The translations under genes were made by a program, and so were the position numbers. Below the pieces are notes generated by a model that worked only from the letters and a program-made list of their open reading frames with translations, was not told the origin of the DNA and made no database searches. Positions 35,822 to 44,194 of a stretch of 64,000 nt of DNA are shown here, in pieces. This DNA comes from Chloroflexi bacterium AL-N1 (GTDB lineage: Bacteria > Chloroflexota > Chloroflexia > Chloroflexales > Roseiflexaceae), in NCBI GenBank assembly GCA_013122435.1, contig WYDT01000032.1, positions 16,211 through 80,210 of the forward strand. Reading direction: 5' to 3'. Positions within the stretch are counted from its first letter, which is position 1. Every line of letters begins with the position of its first letter.

Positions 35822-37009
35822 ATGTCTGATGATGTTGTCATTGTGAGCGCTACCCGTACTGCTATTGGTAAGTTTCAAGGTGCTTATCAGAACGTACCAG
35901 CAACAGAGCTGGGTGCTGCAGCCATAAAAAATGCCATTGCTCACGTACATATGGACGGAACACACATTGATGAATGCATCATGGGCAATGTGATTGGTGC
36001 TGGTCTGGGACAAGCACCAGCGCGTCAGGCGGCCTTGCATGGTGGTCTACCGAACAGTGTGAGTGCGCTGACAATCAACAAAGTATGTGGCAGCGGCCTC
36101 AAAGCTGTTATGCTGGCACACGCGCTTATTCGCAATGGCGATGCAAAGGCAATCGTTGCTGGTGGTATGGAAAACATGTCACGTGGCCCACACTTGCTTC
36201 CACAGGCCCGTAGCGGCTATCGGTTAGGCAATGGTGAATTGCTCGATGCTACGGTTCACGACGGTCTCTGGTGTGCTTTTGAGAATCACCACATGGGCAA
36301 CTCAGCTGAATGGATCGCACGCACCTTCGATGTCACACGCGAGGTACAGGACCAATTTGCGCTGCGTTCTCACCAACGTGCCATCGCGGCCCAGGAAGCT
36401 GGTCGCTTCGATAACGAAATTGTTCCCCTTGAGGTATCGATTGGGCGGGGCAAAACGGCAATCATTTCGACTGATGAACCACCACGTCGTGATACCAATG
36501 CTGCAACCCTCGGCAGACTGTCGCCAGCTTTTGTCGCAGATGGTACCGTGACTGCTGGCAATGCGCCGGGTATCACTGATGGGGCAGCGGCCCTCGTGGT
36601 GATGAGCGCTGCGAAAGCAAAAGAACTTGGTCTGCAACCACTCGCACGTATTATTGGTGTGGCTCAGGCAGCCGTGAAACCATTGGAAATTTTTACTGCC
36701 CCTGTATTTGCCGTGCAACGGTTAATGGATAAAACAAAAACACAAATCGATGATTATGATCTATTTGAGATCAATGAAGCCTTTGCATCCCAGGTTATTG
36801 CAAATGCTCGCGAATTAGGTATAGACGAGGAGCGGCTTAATATCAATGGTGGCGCCATCGCACTCGGGCATCCCATTGGCGCCAGTGGCGCTCGGGTGCT
36901 GGTGACCCTTATTCATGCCCTTCGCCAACAAGATAAGCAACGTGGTATTGCCGCGCTCTGTCTTGGCGGTGGTGAAGCAGTTGCTCTGGCTGTTGAACGA
37001 GTTTCATAA
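35822..37009 (+). CDS. Acetyl-CoA acetyltransferase (thiolase)
   Basis: A 395-residue enzyme starting at the ATG at 35822 (GAGGG upstream). The acyl-accepting Cys89 lies in TINKVCGSGLKAVMLA; the His of NINGGAIALGHPIGASGAR and the second Cys in AALCLGGGEAVAL complete the active site. EINEAFA is also conserved. It catalyses condensation of two acetyl-CoA to acetoacetyl-CoA or the reverse thiolysis; length and motifs favour the biosynthetic/acetoacetyl type. No beta-oxidation or polyhydroxybutyrate genes lie next to it. Upstream sits a palindrome and an attenuator-like hairpin, so its expression is probably controlled. Confidence 0.95.
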   Translation: MSDDVVIVSATRTAIGKFQGAYQNVPATELGAAAIKNAIAHVHMDGTHIDECIMGNVIGAGLGQAPARQAALHGGLPNSVSALTINKVCGSGLKAVMLAHALIRNGDAKAIVAGGMENMSRGPHLLPQARSGYRLGNGELLDATVHDGLWCAFENHHMGNSAEWIARTFDVTREVQDQFALRSHQRAIAAQEAGRFDNEIVPLEVSIGRGKTAIISTDEPPRRDTNAATLGRLSPAFVADGTVTAGNAPGITDGAAALVVMSAAKAKELGLQPLARIIGVAQAAVKPLEIFTAPVFAVQRLMDKTKTQIDDYDLFEINEAFASQVIANARELGIDEERLNINGGAIALGHPIGASGARVLVTLIHALRQQDKQRGIAALCLGGGEAVALAVERVS

Positions 37010-37137
37010 AGTATCAAATTGTTGTTTTTATGTATGGTAACCTATCACATATCGCATCATACTTTTCATTTTTAGAGCGCCTATCTATGTGATATGTGAT
37101 GTTATAAATGTTTATTTTTATCTTAGGAGGTCCTATC

Positions 37138-37311
37138 ATGGGCGACCACGAAATGCTGTCAATTCTCGAAGAAGGTCTCAAAAATGGGCGCATCTCACCA
37201 CATCTGGCGGCCTATATCGCAGGGGAAATCTTGGATATCGAAGCACACGAAACCGACTATGTTGATTGGTCATGGACACCAGATGAGGTGGAAATTGCAG
37301 TAGAAACGTAA
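37138..37311 (+). CDS. 57-residue acidic protein of unknown function
   Basis: The ATG at 37138 has a perfect AGGAGG eight bases upstream; a longer frame to 37108 is unlikely. The protein (MGDHEMLSILEEGLKNGRIS...) is helical and acidic, with two segments (LSILEEGLKNG and LAAYIAGEILDIE) and a tryptophan-containing acidic tail (YVDWSWTPDEVEI). No family recognised. It ends at its own strong terminator (37367-37392). The strong ribosome site and terminator indicate a real, well-expressed gene. Confidence 0.75.
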   Translation: MGDHEMLSILEEGLKNGRISPHLAAYIAGEILDIEAHETDYVDWSWTPDEVEIAVET

Positions 37312-37366
37312 AACTACCATAGAATTACCCCTTTTCTTACAATTTAGTTATCACAAAGGTGATACA

Positions 37367-37392
37367 GGGAGCAGCTAAATGCTCCCTTTTTT
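37367..37392 (+). terminator. Strong terminator after the 57-residue protein
   Basis: GGGAGC, 8-base loop, GCTCCC, then six T. Confidence 0.9.
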
Positions 37393-37505
37393 GTTTTCTA
37401 CACCATTATCAGGTAGGGATTTCATCCAAACATACCACAGCATTTGCTTTCATCGGATATACTACATCTATTCTAAAACCGAACCTCTTGTATATTGATG
37501 GAAGT

Positions 37506-40379
37506 ATGAACGTTTTATTGCGTATCCAATATTGCATAGCCATTTGTATGATGGGAACCATGTTGCTCTCCCCATCGTCAAGTCATGCCAGGATATCAAT
37601 CGAGAATGCCCACTGGCATACCTTTACTTCGCTGAACGGTCTGGCAGGCAATATTGTTCAGACCATCTGGGAAGACCCACAGGGCCGCATCTGGTTTGGC
37701 ACAGAAAATGGAGTTAGTTGTTATGATGGAACGACCTGGAAAACCTATCGTACCGAAGATGGATTGATCGATAACAACGTTTGGTCGATCTCCGGTGATG
37801 ATGAATCAGTGTGGTTTGCTACCAGCAATGGCCTTAGTCGCTTCGATCTTGAGAACAATCAATGGGAGTATTTTACAACCGAGGATGGTCTGTCCAATAA
37901 CGATGTGCGTGCTGTCCTTGTGAGCGATGATGGTAGCGTGTGGGCCGGTATGTTCGGAGGCGGCGTCGCAAGACAAACGTCTCCATCACAAATATGGGAA
38001 CCACTCGACCTCTATCCCCTGGTTGCCAACAGCGCAGTGGTCGTTCAATCACTCTGGCAAGCCCCGTCCGGCGATATCTGGTTTGGCACAAGTGCTTTTG
38101 GTGCAGTGCGTATCAGAGATAATACTCCTGACCTTTTTGGCTTCAGAAAGACCAGCCAGAATACCGTTTGGGGCATCAGCACCAGTGTCGAAACAAACAC
38201 CACCTGGGTTACCACATTTCGCGGCATCATTACCATCGATGATCGTGATAACGCAATTCAAGTTGAAACAACAATAGAGGGTGTGGACATCCCCGAAACG
38301 GAAGTACTCAGTGTAGCCGCAGGTGCCAACGACACCATCTGGTTTGGCACACGAGCACACGGGGTACTGCGTCACACACCTGACGGGTGGTCGCGCTTAA
38401 CCACCGCTGATGGTTTGAGCCGTAATTATGTATTGGCACTGCATGAAGACAGCACTGGTCGGGTCTGGTTTGGCACCCGTGGCGGTGGCGTGACGCTCCT
38501 TGATCAGCGCCACCCTCAAGATATCCAAAACAAACTGCAAGTGGTCGTGACTGCTCGTGATGTACAAGCTAACGAGGAACTCAATCTAGATCATCCAGTG
38601 CTGCAACACGACCAAAATAACCTCCAGTTTCGTTTTGCTGCCTCGACAAGCTGGCTTCCATCACAAGACGTAAGTTTTCGTTACTGGTTGGAGAGTAATA
38701 CCAGTGCTGGTTTTGCTCCTAAAATCGCCGATAGTGATCCTGCTGAAACGACCAATGCCTCCTCTGAAATCGATGACTTTATCAATCTACCACCCGGTGA
38801 GTACACCTTGCACGTCGTTCCACTGGTCAACATATCCACAGGCGATCTCATCGAAGGCACCGAGGAAATGTATCCGTTTACCATCCGCAATGAACCACCC
38901 CGGTTTAATACAGACAATCTCACAGTTCATGCTGATGGGCAAAATATTCCTAGCGGTTCTACCTTAACCGCAACCTTTATCGACACGCAAAGAAAAGTCG
39001 ATCTCGATTTCGATGCCGCAAGCATTGATGCATTCACCCCCATCTATTATGAGTATCGCCTTACTAGCACCCAAACTGACTGGACTCGTGCTGACGGATC
39101 ACAGGTGACGCTTACACTTCCACAGGGAACACATCACGTTGACACACGCGCAGTTGACTATCAAGGCAACACCTCACCCATTGTCACACGAACAATTATT
39201 GTGCCGGGGCCCTTCTGGATCACTGTCCTCACCTATCTTGGTATCGTGCTCACACCGGGTATCCTTGGCAGTGCCGCAGGAGTCTGGTGGTATCGTCGCT
39301 GGACCCACCGACAGGCTTTGCTGCGCGCTGTACGAGGACACATTATTCCTTATGATGTCGGCCCTCTGATTACCTCTCCAGAACGATATATCGGTCGACA
39401 ACACGTCATCGATACGATTCTGGGCAGTATTGATAATAATAGCTTTTATGTGTATGGCGAAAAACGTATTGGCAAGACCAGTCTACTGGCTCAACTCAAA
39501 CAGCGCCTGATGCAGCGTAATACCCTTCAAGAGCAATGCTGGTATTTGCCGGTGTTTCGCAACATTCAGGATGTGCCACAGGGGCAGTTCTGGCGCACAT
39601 TGATACGCAGTGTAGCTGATACCGTTGCAATCACACCTGCATCGCTTACTGTGTATACTGAAACAGCATCAGAGTATAACGACTTTGATGCCCAGGATGA
39701 TTTAGAAGTGATTGTGCAGTATCTCAAAACGCATGTAACACCACGTCGGCCCTTGATTGTGCTGCTGCTTGATGAAGTTGATACATTCCAGCGTTACGAT
39801 CCGATTATTCGGCAGCGCTTCCGTGCATTCTGCCAACACCTGCAAGAGCAGATGCAGGTCGTCCTTGTTGGGGTTATGCCACCCCGCGCCGAGGTCAGCG
39901 ACACCAGTCCGTGGGCCAATATCTTTGCTCCTATCACACTCGAACCGCTTGCCTCAATCGATACGCTGTACCTGATTCGTAATTATAATCAAAATCCCTA
40001 CCAATACACTCCCGAGGCTGAACAAGCATTGCTTGAAGCTGGTGATCAAAAACCATTCGATACACAATGGCTGTGTGCTGAGTCCGTCAAGGCCATGCTC
40101 ACATATCATCGTAGTCGGGTTGAACTGACCGACGTAGAGCAGGCTATCCAGGTCGTGGTAAGCGAACGGCGTCGCGAATATGCCACATTCTGGCAACAGG
40201 TCCCAGCCAATACACGTCCGGAAATACAAACGGAGTTGCAACGTGGTGGTGTTCTGTCGGCAAGTCATATTGCCCATGGTGCGTATGATCGTTTCCTGGA
40301 GGCAGGTCTCGTATTACGCACCACACAGGGCTATCGCCTTTCAACACTCTTTCAACACTGGTTACAGGACAGTTTATGA
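37506..40379 (+). CDS. Membrane sensor: Reg_prop propeller, Y_Y_Y domain, transmembrane helix and AAA/STAND-like ATPase
   Basis: A 957-residue protein starting at ATG 37506 (the frame is open further upstream but that part would read through a non-coding leader). A signal peptide covers ~1-28. Residues ~30-345 are Reg_prop repeats with the pattern GLxxNxVxxxxxDxxGxxWxGTxxGVxxxx (for example TEDGLSNNDVRAV, GRIWFGTENGVS). A Y_Y_Y-like domain (~350-560, FRFAASTSW, YEYRLTSTQTDW) precedes one transmembrane helix (~568-592). This plan is that of hybrid two-component sensors, but the cytoplasmic part is a P-loop ATPase: Walker A GEKRIGKTS (651-659), Walker B LLLDEVD (~752-758), and a helical/winged C-terminus. 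No histidine kinase is present. It overlaps the AAA-LuxR gene by 4 bases. Confidence 0.92.
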   Translation: MNVLLRIQYCIAICMMGTMLLSPSSSHARISIENAHWHTFTSLNGLAGNIVQTIWEDPQGRIWFGTENGVSCYDGTTWKTYRTEDGLIDNNVWSISGDDESVWFATSNGLSRFDLENNQWEYFTTEDGLSNNDVRAVLVSDDGSVWAGMFGGGVARQTSPSQIWEPLDLYPLVANSAVVVQSLWQAPSGDIWFGTSAFGAVRIRDNTPDLFGFRKTSQNTVWGISTSVETNTTWVTTFRGIITIDDRDNAIQVETTIEGVDIPETEVLSVAAGANDTIWFGTRAHGVLRHTPDGWSRLTTADGLSRNYVLALHEDSTGRVWFGTRGGGVTLLDQRHPQDIQNKLQVVVTARDVQANEELNLDHPVLQHDQNNLQFRFAASTSWLPSQDVSFRYWLESNTSAGFAPKIADSDPAETTNASSEIDDFINLPPGEYTLHVVPLVNISTGDLIEGTEEMYPFTIRNEPPRFNTDNLTVHADGQNIPSGSTLTATFIDTQRKVDLDFDAASIDAFTPIYYEYRLTSTQTDWTRADGSQVTLTLPQGTHHVDTRAVDYQGNTSPIVTRTIIVPGPFWITVLTYLGIVLTPGILGSAAGVWWYRRWTHRQALLRAVRGHIIPYDVGPLITSPERYIGRQHVIDTILGSIDNNSFYVYGEKRIGKTSLLAQLKQRLMQRNTLQEQCWYLPVFRNIQDVPQGQFWRTLIRSVADTVAITPASLTVYTETASEYNDFDAQDDLEVIVQYLKTHVTPRRPLIVLLLDEVDTFQRYDPIIRQRFRAFCQHLQEQMQVVLVGVMPPRAEVSDTSPWANIFAPITLEPLASIDTLYLIRNYNQNPYQYTPEAEQALLEAGDQKPFDTQWLCAESVKAMLTYHRSRVELTDVEQAIQVVVSERRREYATFWQQVPANTRPEIQTELQRGGVLSASHIAHGAYDRFLEAGLVLRTTQGYRLSTLFQHWLQDSL

Positions 40380-41830
40380 ATAGATCTCCATACATCGTAA
40401 GTAATTGGGTAAAGGACAGTCATTTTTATGGTCGTACAGAGCTTTGTCACATGCTCATGACAGGGTATGAGCGCTGTGTGTATCTGGTTGGGACACGCCG
40501 GGTTGGCAAAACATCGGTACTTATGCGGCTCGCCGATCAGTTGAGTCCTCATGCGATTTATTGTGACCTGATGCGAACAGCGGGCAGTGAATATCTTGAT
40601 GAAGCACGGCTGGTGGCCTTAATGCGTCGCCAACTCAACAAACAGGCACCAGAAAGTGCTGCACTTCAGGAATCAAGAGCTATCTGGGATCAACAATCAG
40701 ACTCACTCTGTGCATGGCTGGATGAGGTGAGTTGGCGTTGGGAAGAACTCAGTCTTACAGTCACGTTGCTGTGGGATGAAGCCGAACTATTGCGGCGTCT
40801 TCCAGATAAAACCCTTATGCCATTACGTGCAATTCTCCAGCATAGCGACAGTCTGCGGATCATTATCAGTGGTTCCAAAGGGGTCGCTGACCTCAACGAT
40901 CGCTGGCGTAGTGAATATGTTTCGCCTTTCCTGTTTGGATTTCGCACCTATGCCGTGGCAGGTCTCGAAGATGGTGAGGCTGAAGAACTCATCCGTCAGC
41001 GTGGGCAGGTGCAAGTCACCGATACGCTGGTGGAAACGATTGCTACCATCACCGGAAACCATCCCTTCTTAATCCAAACATTGTGTAGCAAGCTCTTCTC
41101 ATGGGGACAACTCCATGAGCCCACTGATCAGGATTTGATTGTTGATTCATCGATGGCCGATCTGTTTCGTATCGATTGCAGTTACTTATCACCCAGCGAG
41201 CAGCACATTCTCAGTGTGATTGCACAACACGGTATTCTGTCGGCAAACGACCTTCAACAGCACATCCAACTACCCGATAAAACTATTCACAGTTTTATTG
41301 CTGGTATGCGACAATTGGGACTACTCTATCCAGCCGATGGCGATCGCTGGAGAATTGGCAACGATTTCCTGGCTCAGTGGTTACGTGGTCAAACGCTGGA
41401 AGACCTCTCCACCATCACTGATCGTGCCAGCTTAGAGGTTGTCGACAAAGAACTCCAGGATCTGGCCATATCACGCGTGGCACAACGGCGGCGGATACGG
41501 GACTTGCAAGAACAAAACGACCTTGATGCAGACAACCTGGCTGATAACTCAGAACTGGCCCATCTTCAATCGAATATTGCTACTATCGATCAGGAACTCG
41601 CACACCGTTCCAGTGTTGTAGCCGCCACCAACACACTATCACCACTCAGTGATCGCGAAATTGCGGTTGTGCGACTTGTTGCAGCGGGGCTTTCTAACCC
41701 CGAGATAGGCCGCGAACTCGCCATTTCGGTCGATACCGTCAAAGCTCATCTCAAAAACATTTCTGGCAAATTAGGCACCAACAACCGTGCCCAGACCGTC
41801 GCACGAGCGAAGGAACAACAGTTGATCTGA
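40376..41830 (+). CDS. AAA/STAND-like ATPase with C-terminal LuxR DNA-binding domain
   Basis: A 484-residue soluble protein. Residues ~1-260 are a P-loop ATPase with Walker A GTRRVGKTS (39-47) and Walker B TLLWDEAE (~133-140), closely like the ATPase of the upstream sensor. A winged-helix segment (~268-340, LSPSEQHILSVIAQHGILSANDLQQHI) and a probable coiled coil (~360-415) follow. The last ~64 residues are a LuxR/GerE helix-turn-helix (LSDREIAVVRLVAAGLSNPEIGRE, SVDTVKAHLKNISGKLG). It overlaps the sensor gene by 4 bases, so the two are made together. It is probably the transcriptional output of that sensor. No receiver domain is present. Confidence 0.93.
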   Translation: MNRSPYIVSNWVKDSHFYGRTELCHMLMTGYERCVYLVGTRRVGKTSVLMRLADQLSPHAIYCDLMRTAGSEYLDEARLVALMRRQLNKQAPESAALQESRAIWDQQSDSLCAWLDEVSWRWEELSLTVTLLWDEAELLRRLPDKTLMPLRAILQHSDSLRIIISGSKGVADLNDRWRSEYVSPFLFGFRTYAVAGLEDGEAEELIRQRGQVQVTDTLVETIATITGNHPFLIQTLCSKLFSWGQLHEPTDQDLIVDSSMADLFRIDCSYLSPSEQHILSVIAQHGILSANDLQQHIQLPDKTIHSFIAGMRQLGLLYPADGDRWRIGNDFLAQWLRGQTLEDLSTITDRASLEVVDKELQDLAISRVAQRRRIRDLQEQNDLDADNLADNSELAHLQSNIATIDQELAHRSSVVAATNTLSPLSDREIAVVRLVAAGLSNPEIGRELAISVDTVKAHLKNISGKLGTNNRAQTVARAKEQQLI

Positions 41831-41857
41831 TGTATGACATCAGCGGTGCCCGTGCGA

Positions 41858-41901
41858 CAATCACCCTCTAATCCCCCATTCGGGTAATTGTGCAATCACC
41901 C
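41858..41901. promoter_or_regulatory. Three copies of a 9-base half-site
   Basis: CAATCACCC occurs at 41858-41866 and 41893-41901, with the nearly inverted GGGTAATTG at 41882-41890. It sits just after the AAA-LuxR gene and ~200 bases before the ECF sigma gene. It may be an operator for either; the rest of 41831-42104 shows no gene. Confidence 0.4.
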
Positions 41902-42104
41902 ATCCCTTTAGTATGCTACATTACAGTACCAGATAAACTCTTCGGCTGTCATACAAACCCCGTATGTTTTGTTTATTGACGCAGTAGCACTCACTTGTAC
42001 CGTAAGTGCCTTACGCGAATGCACACATGTGCATCCAATCTCTTGATGTTACTGAACGACAGAAAGATAGCAGGGACATTATTTTGTTGAGCGGAACAAT
42101 TGCT

Positions 42105-42638
42105 ATGAGTAACCCGTCTTTATCACAAAGGTATACACACAATGATGACGCTGAGATGACCCATCTCTATCAACGCTATAGTGGTGCTATTCAGACATAT
42201 CTCACACGAATGGTTGGTGCGCGAGAATTGGCGGAAGATTTATGTCACGATACCTTCCTCAAAGTGTGGTGTCACTGGTCAAAACGCCAACCCAATGCCA
42301 ACATTGCGTCGTGGCTCTACCGCATCGCCACGAACACGGCTATAGATGCGCTACGCAAACGGCGTTTTCAAGCAATATCGCTAAACACAGAAATACGTGT
42401 CAACAATACTACAGTAGAAGAGACGGTGGAAGTGAAAGATACTCTTGAGCGTCTTCTGGCTGCATTACCAGAACAACAACGGACACCGATACTCCTTCAG
42501 ATATACGGGGGCTTGACCATTCAAGAGATGGCTGACAGATATGGCTGTACCAGCATAGCTATTCGGATGCGTATGTTTCGTGCCCGTAAGCACATGCAAA
42601 ACGTCTATATATATGAAGATAGTTTGACTAATAATTGA
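42105..42638 (+). CDS. ECF-family RNA polymerase sigma factor
   Basis: A 177-residue protein. Region 2 is HLYQRYSGAIQTYLTRMV...LAEDLCHDTFLKVW, region 4 is LAALPEQQRTPILLQIYGGLTIQEMADRYGCTSIAIRMRMFRAR. The ATG at 42105 has GGAAC upstream; longer forms to 42006 are possible. ECF factors direct transcription to stress or envelope promoters and are usually held by an anti-sigma factor. No typical anti-sigma gene follows; the next gene, 15 bases on, is a propeller lipoprotein. Confidence 0.9.
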   Translation: MSNPSLSQRYTHNDDAEMTHLYQRYSGAIQTYLTRMVGARELAEDLCHDTFLKVWCHWSKRQPNANIASWLYRIATNTAIDALRKRRFQAISLNTEIRVNNTTVEETVEVKDTLERLLAALPEQQRTPILLQIYGGLTIQEMADRYGCTSIAIRMRMFRARKHMQNVYIYEDSLTNN

Positions 42639-42653
42639 AGAGGTTGGTTGACA

Positions 42654-44042
42654 ATGATTTTGAGACTCTCGGCTCGCACATTTCTCTGGGGGACATTGCT
42701 CATGTTAATGGCATGTGGACATAGTGCCAGTGCTCTCACACACGCTCCCGTCATCGAAAAAGTTCCCATTTCAACACAACAAACAACCCTGCCAGGTTGT
42801 ATCGCATACATCCAGAATGGGGATGTGTGGGTTCAAAAGTCTATGGATGAACAACCGCTTCGTCTTACACAGGAGGGCAACCTGCATACCCCACGCTGGT
42901 CTTCTTCTGGAAACTGGCTTGCTTACCACCAGAACCAGGGCAGCCTCCGCATCACCAATGCTAGTGGTACCACCCACACCTTCACCGATGCGAGCCCTTA
43001 CAACATCTTTGACTGGTCCCCAACCACCGATCAGCTTGCGTACATTAGCCAGAGTGGTGCACTCATTGTGGCAAATACGCGGGGAGCACGGCGTGAACTC
43101 GTTTCGCCGACCAATCAGAATCAGCGAGAAACAAGTGTACGCAGTTTGGCATGGAGCCCTGATGGCGCTCAACTGGCGTACTCCGTCATCGAGACTTTGC
43201 AGGAAGCCGATGTTGCCATGCCACAGCGCACGGGTGGCCTCTGGCGCATCAATGCAGACGGGAGTGGTACACCCGAATCGCTGAGCGCCGATGCACCTTC
43301 TTTTTATGGAATGATTTTAGCCGGGTGGCACCACAACCATATTCTGTTCTGGATCGATCCTTTCTCTGCTTCACTCCTCGCCGATGGAACGCCACTTTTG
43401 GCGATCCCTGCAGCAGGGGGCGAACCACTACAGTTAGCAGAATCTGCACTGGCCTACCCGGATTTTGTTGCCCCGGCAGCGAATGACGCCGCACAATTCG
43501 CGGTGGTCAGTGGTGGCTTCCGCGAGACCTCCACTGAGAAAACGCTGCATGTCGTGTCGCTCACGACCGGCGAAGATCGGGCAGTAACGTCCTCAAATGT
43601 CGCCGTGTCATCGCCAGTGTGGTCACCCAATGGAAAACGCATTGCCTATGCCAGTATGCCCGATTATCATACAGGTGTTATGCTGAACGGCGACCAGGCT
43701 CGCGAGAATCTGATGCAACGACGTATCTTTGTGATCGATAGCGAGCATACCTCACCAGCACAACAGTATACAAACAACAATAACTACCGTGATGAACGAC
43801 CGCTCTGGTCAAACGATGGTTCAACACTGCTCTTTGCCCGTCTGGATGGAACAGATCAGGCGTCGCTGTGGAAAATCAGTAGCCCAGAAGATGATGCACA
43901 GCGTGTGATCGGTAGTCTTTCACTCGAACAGAATCAATTGCCGAAGTACCACGGATATATCGACTGGGGCATGCTCTTCGATTGGTGGCAGCCAGACAAT
44001 GCCGAGTCGACTTGTGAGGCGTTTGCTGCATCTTCCTTGTAG
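42654..44042 (+). CDS. TolB/WD40-like propeller lipoprotein
   Basis: A 462-residue protein with a lipoprotein signal (TLLMLMAC). The mature part has about six to seven PD40/TolB-like repeats, seen as WSxxGxxLAYxxx: PRWSSSGNWLAYH, FDWSPTTDQLAYI, LAWSPDGAQLAYS, PVWSPNGKRIAYA and PLWSNDGSTLLFA. It is anchored outside the membrane. It is 15 bases downstream of the ECF sigma gene, so the two are cotranscribed. It may be the sensor or a target of that sigma factor; no transmembrane helix connects it with the cytoplasm, so it cannot by itself act as a classical anti-sigma. Confidence 0.85.
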   Translation: MILRLSARTFLWGTLLMLMACGHSASALTHAPVIEKVPISTQQTTLPGCIAYIQNGDVWVQKSMDEQPLRLTQEGNLHTPRWSSSGNWLAYHQNQGSLRITNASGTTHTFTDASPYNIFDWSPTTDQLAYISQSGALIVANTRGARRELVSPTNQNQRETSVRSLAWSPDGAQLAYSVIETLQEADVAMPQRTGGLWRINADGSGTPESLSADAPSFYGMILAGWHHNHILFWIDPFSASLLADGTPLLAIPAAGGEPLQLAESALAYPDFVAPAANDAAQFAVVSGGFRETSTEKTLHVVSLTTGEDRAVTSSNVAVSSPVWSPNGKRIAYASMPDYHTGVMLNGDQARENLMQRRIFVIDSEHTSPAQQYTNNNNYRDERPLWSNDGSTLLFARLDGTDQASLWKISSPEDDAQRVIGSLSLEQNQLPKYHGYIDWGMLFDWWQPDNAESTCEAFAASSL

Positions 44043-44194
44043 CGCGTTGTCAGTCATAGGTTACTAAATGTCGACGTGGCTGTAAGCTTTCTATCATTCA
44101 TGTGTTCGTAGGGAATGCTACAATGACAGCACAGTAACAGATGTGAGTAGTCTGTTATTGTATTCTTTTGTTGTCTTGATCGAGAGCTGGGAAG

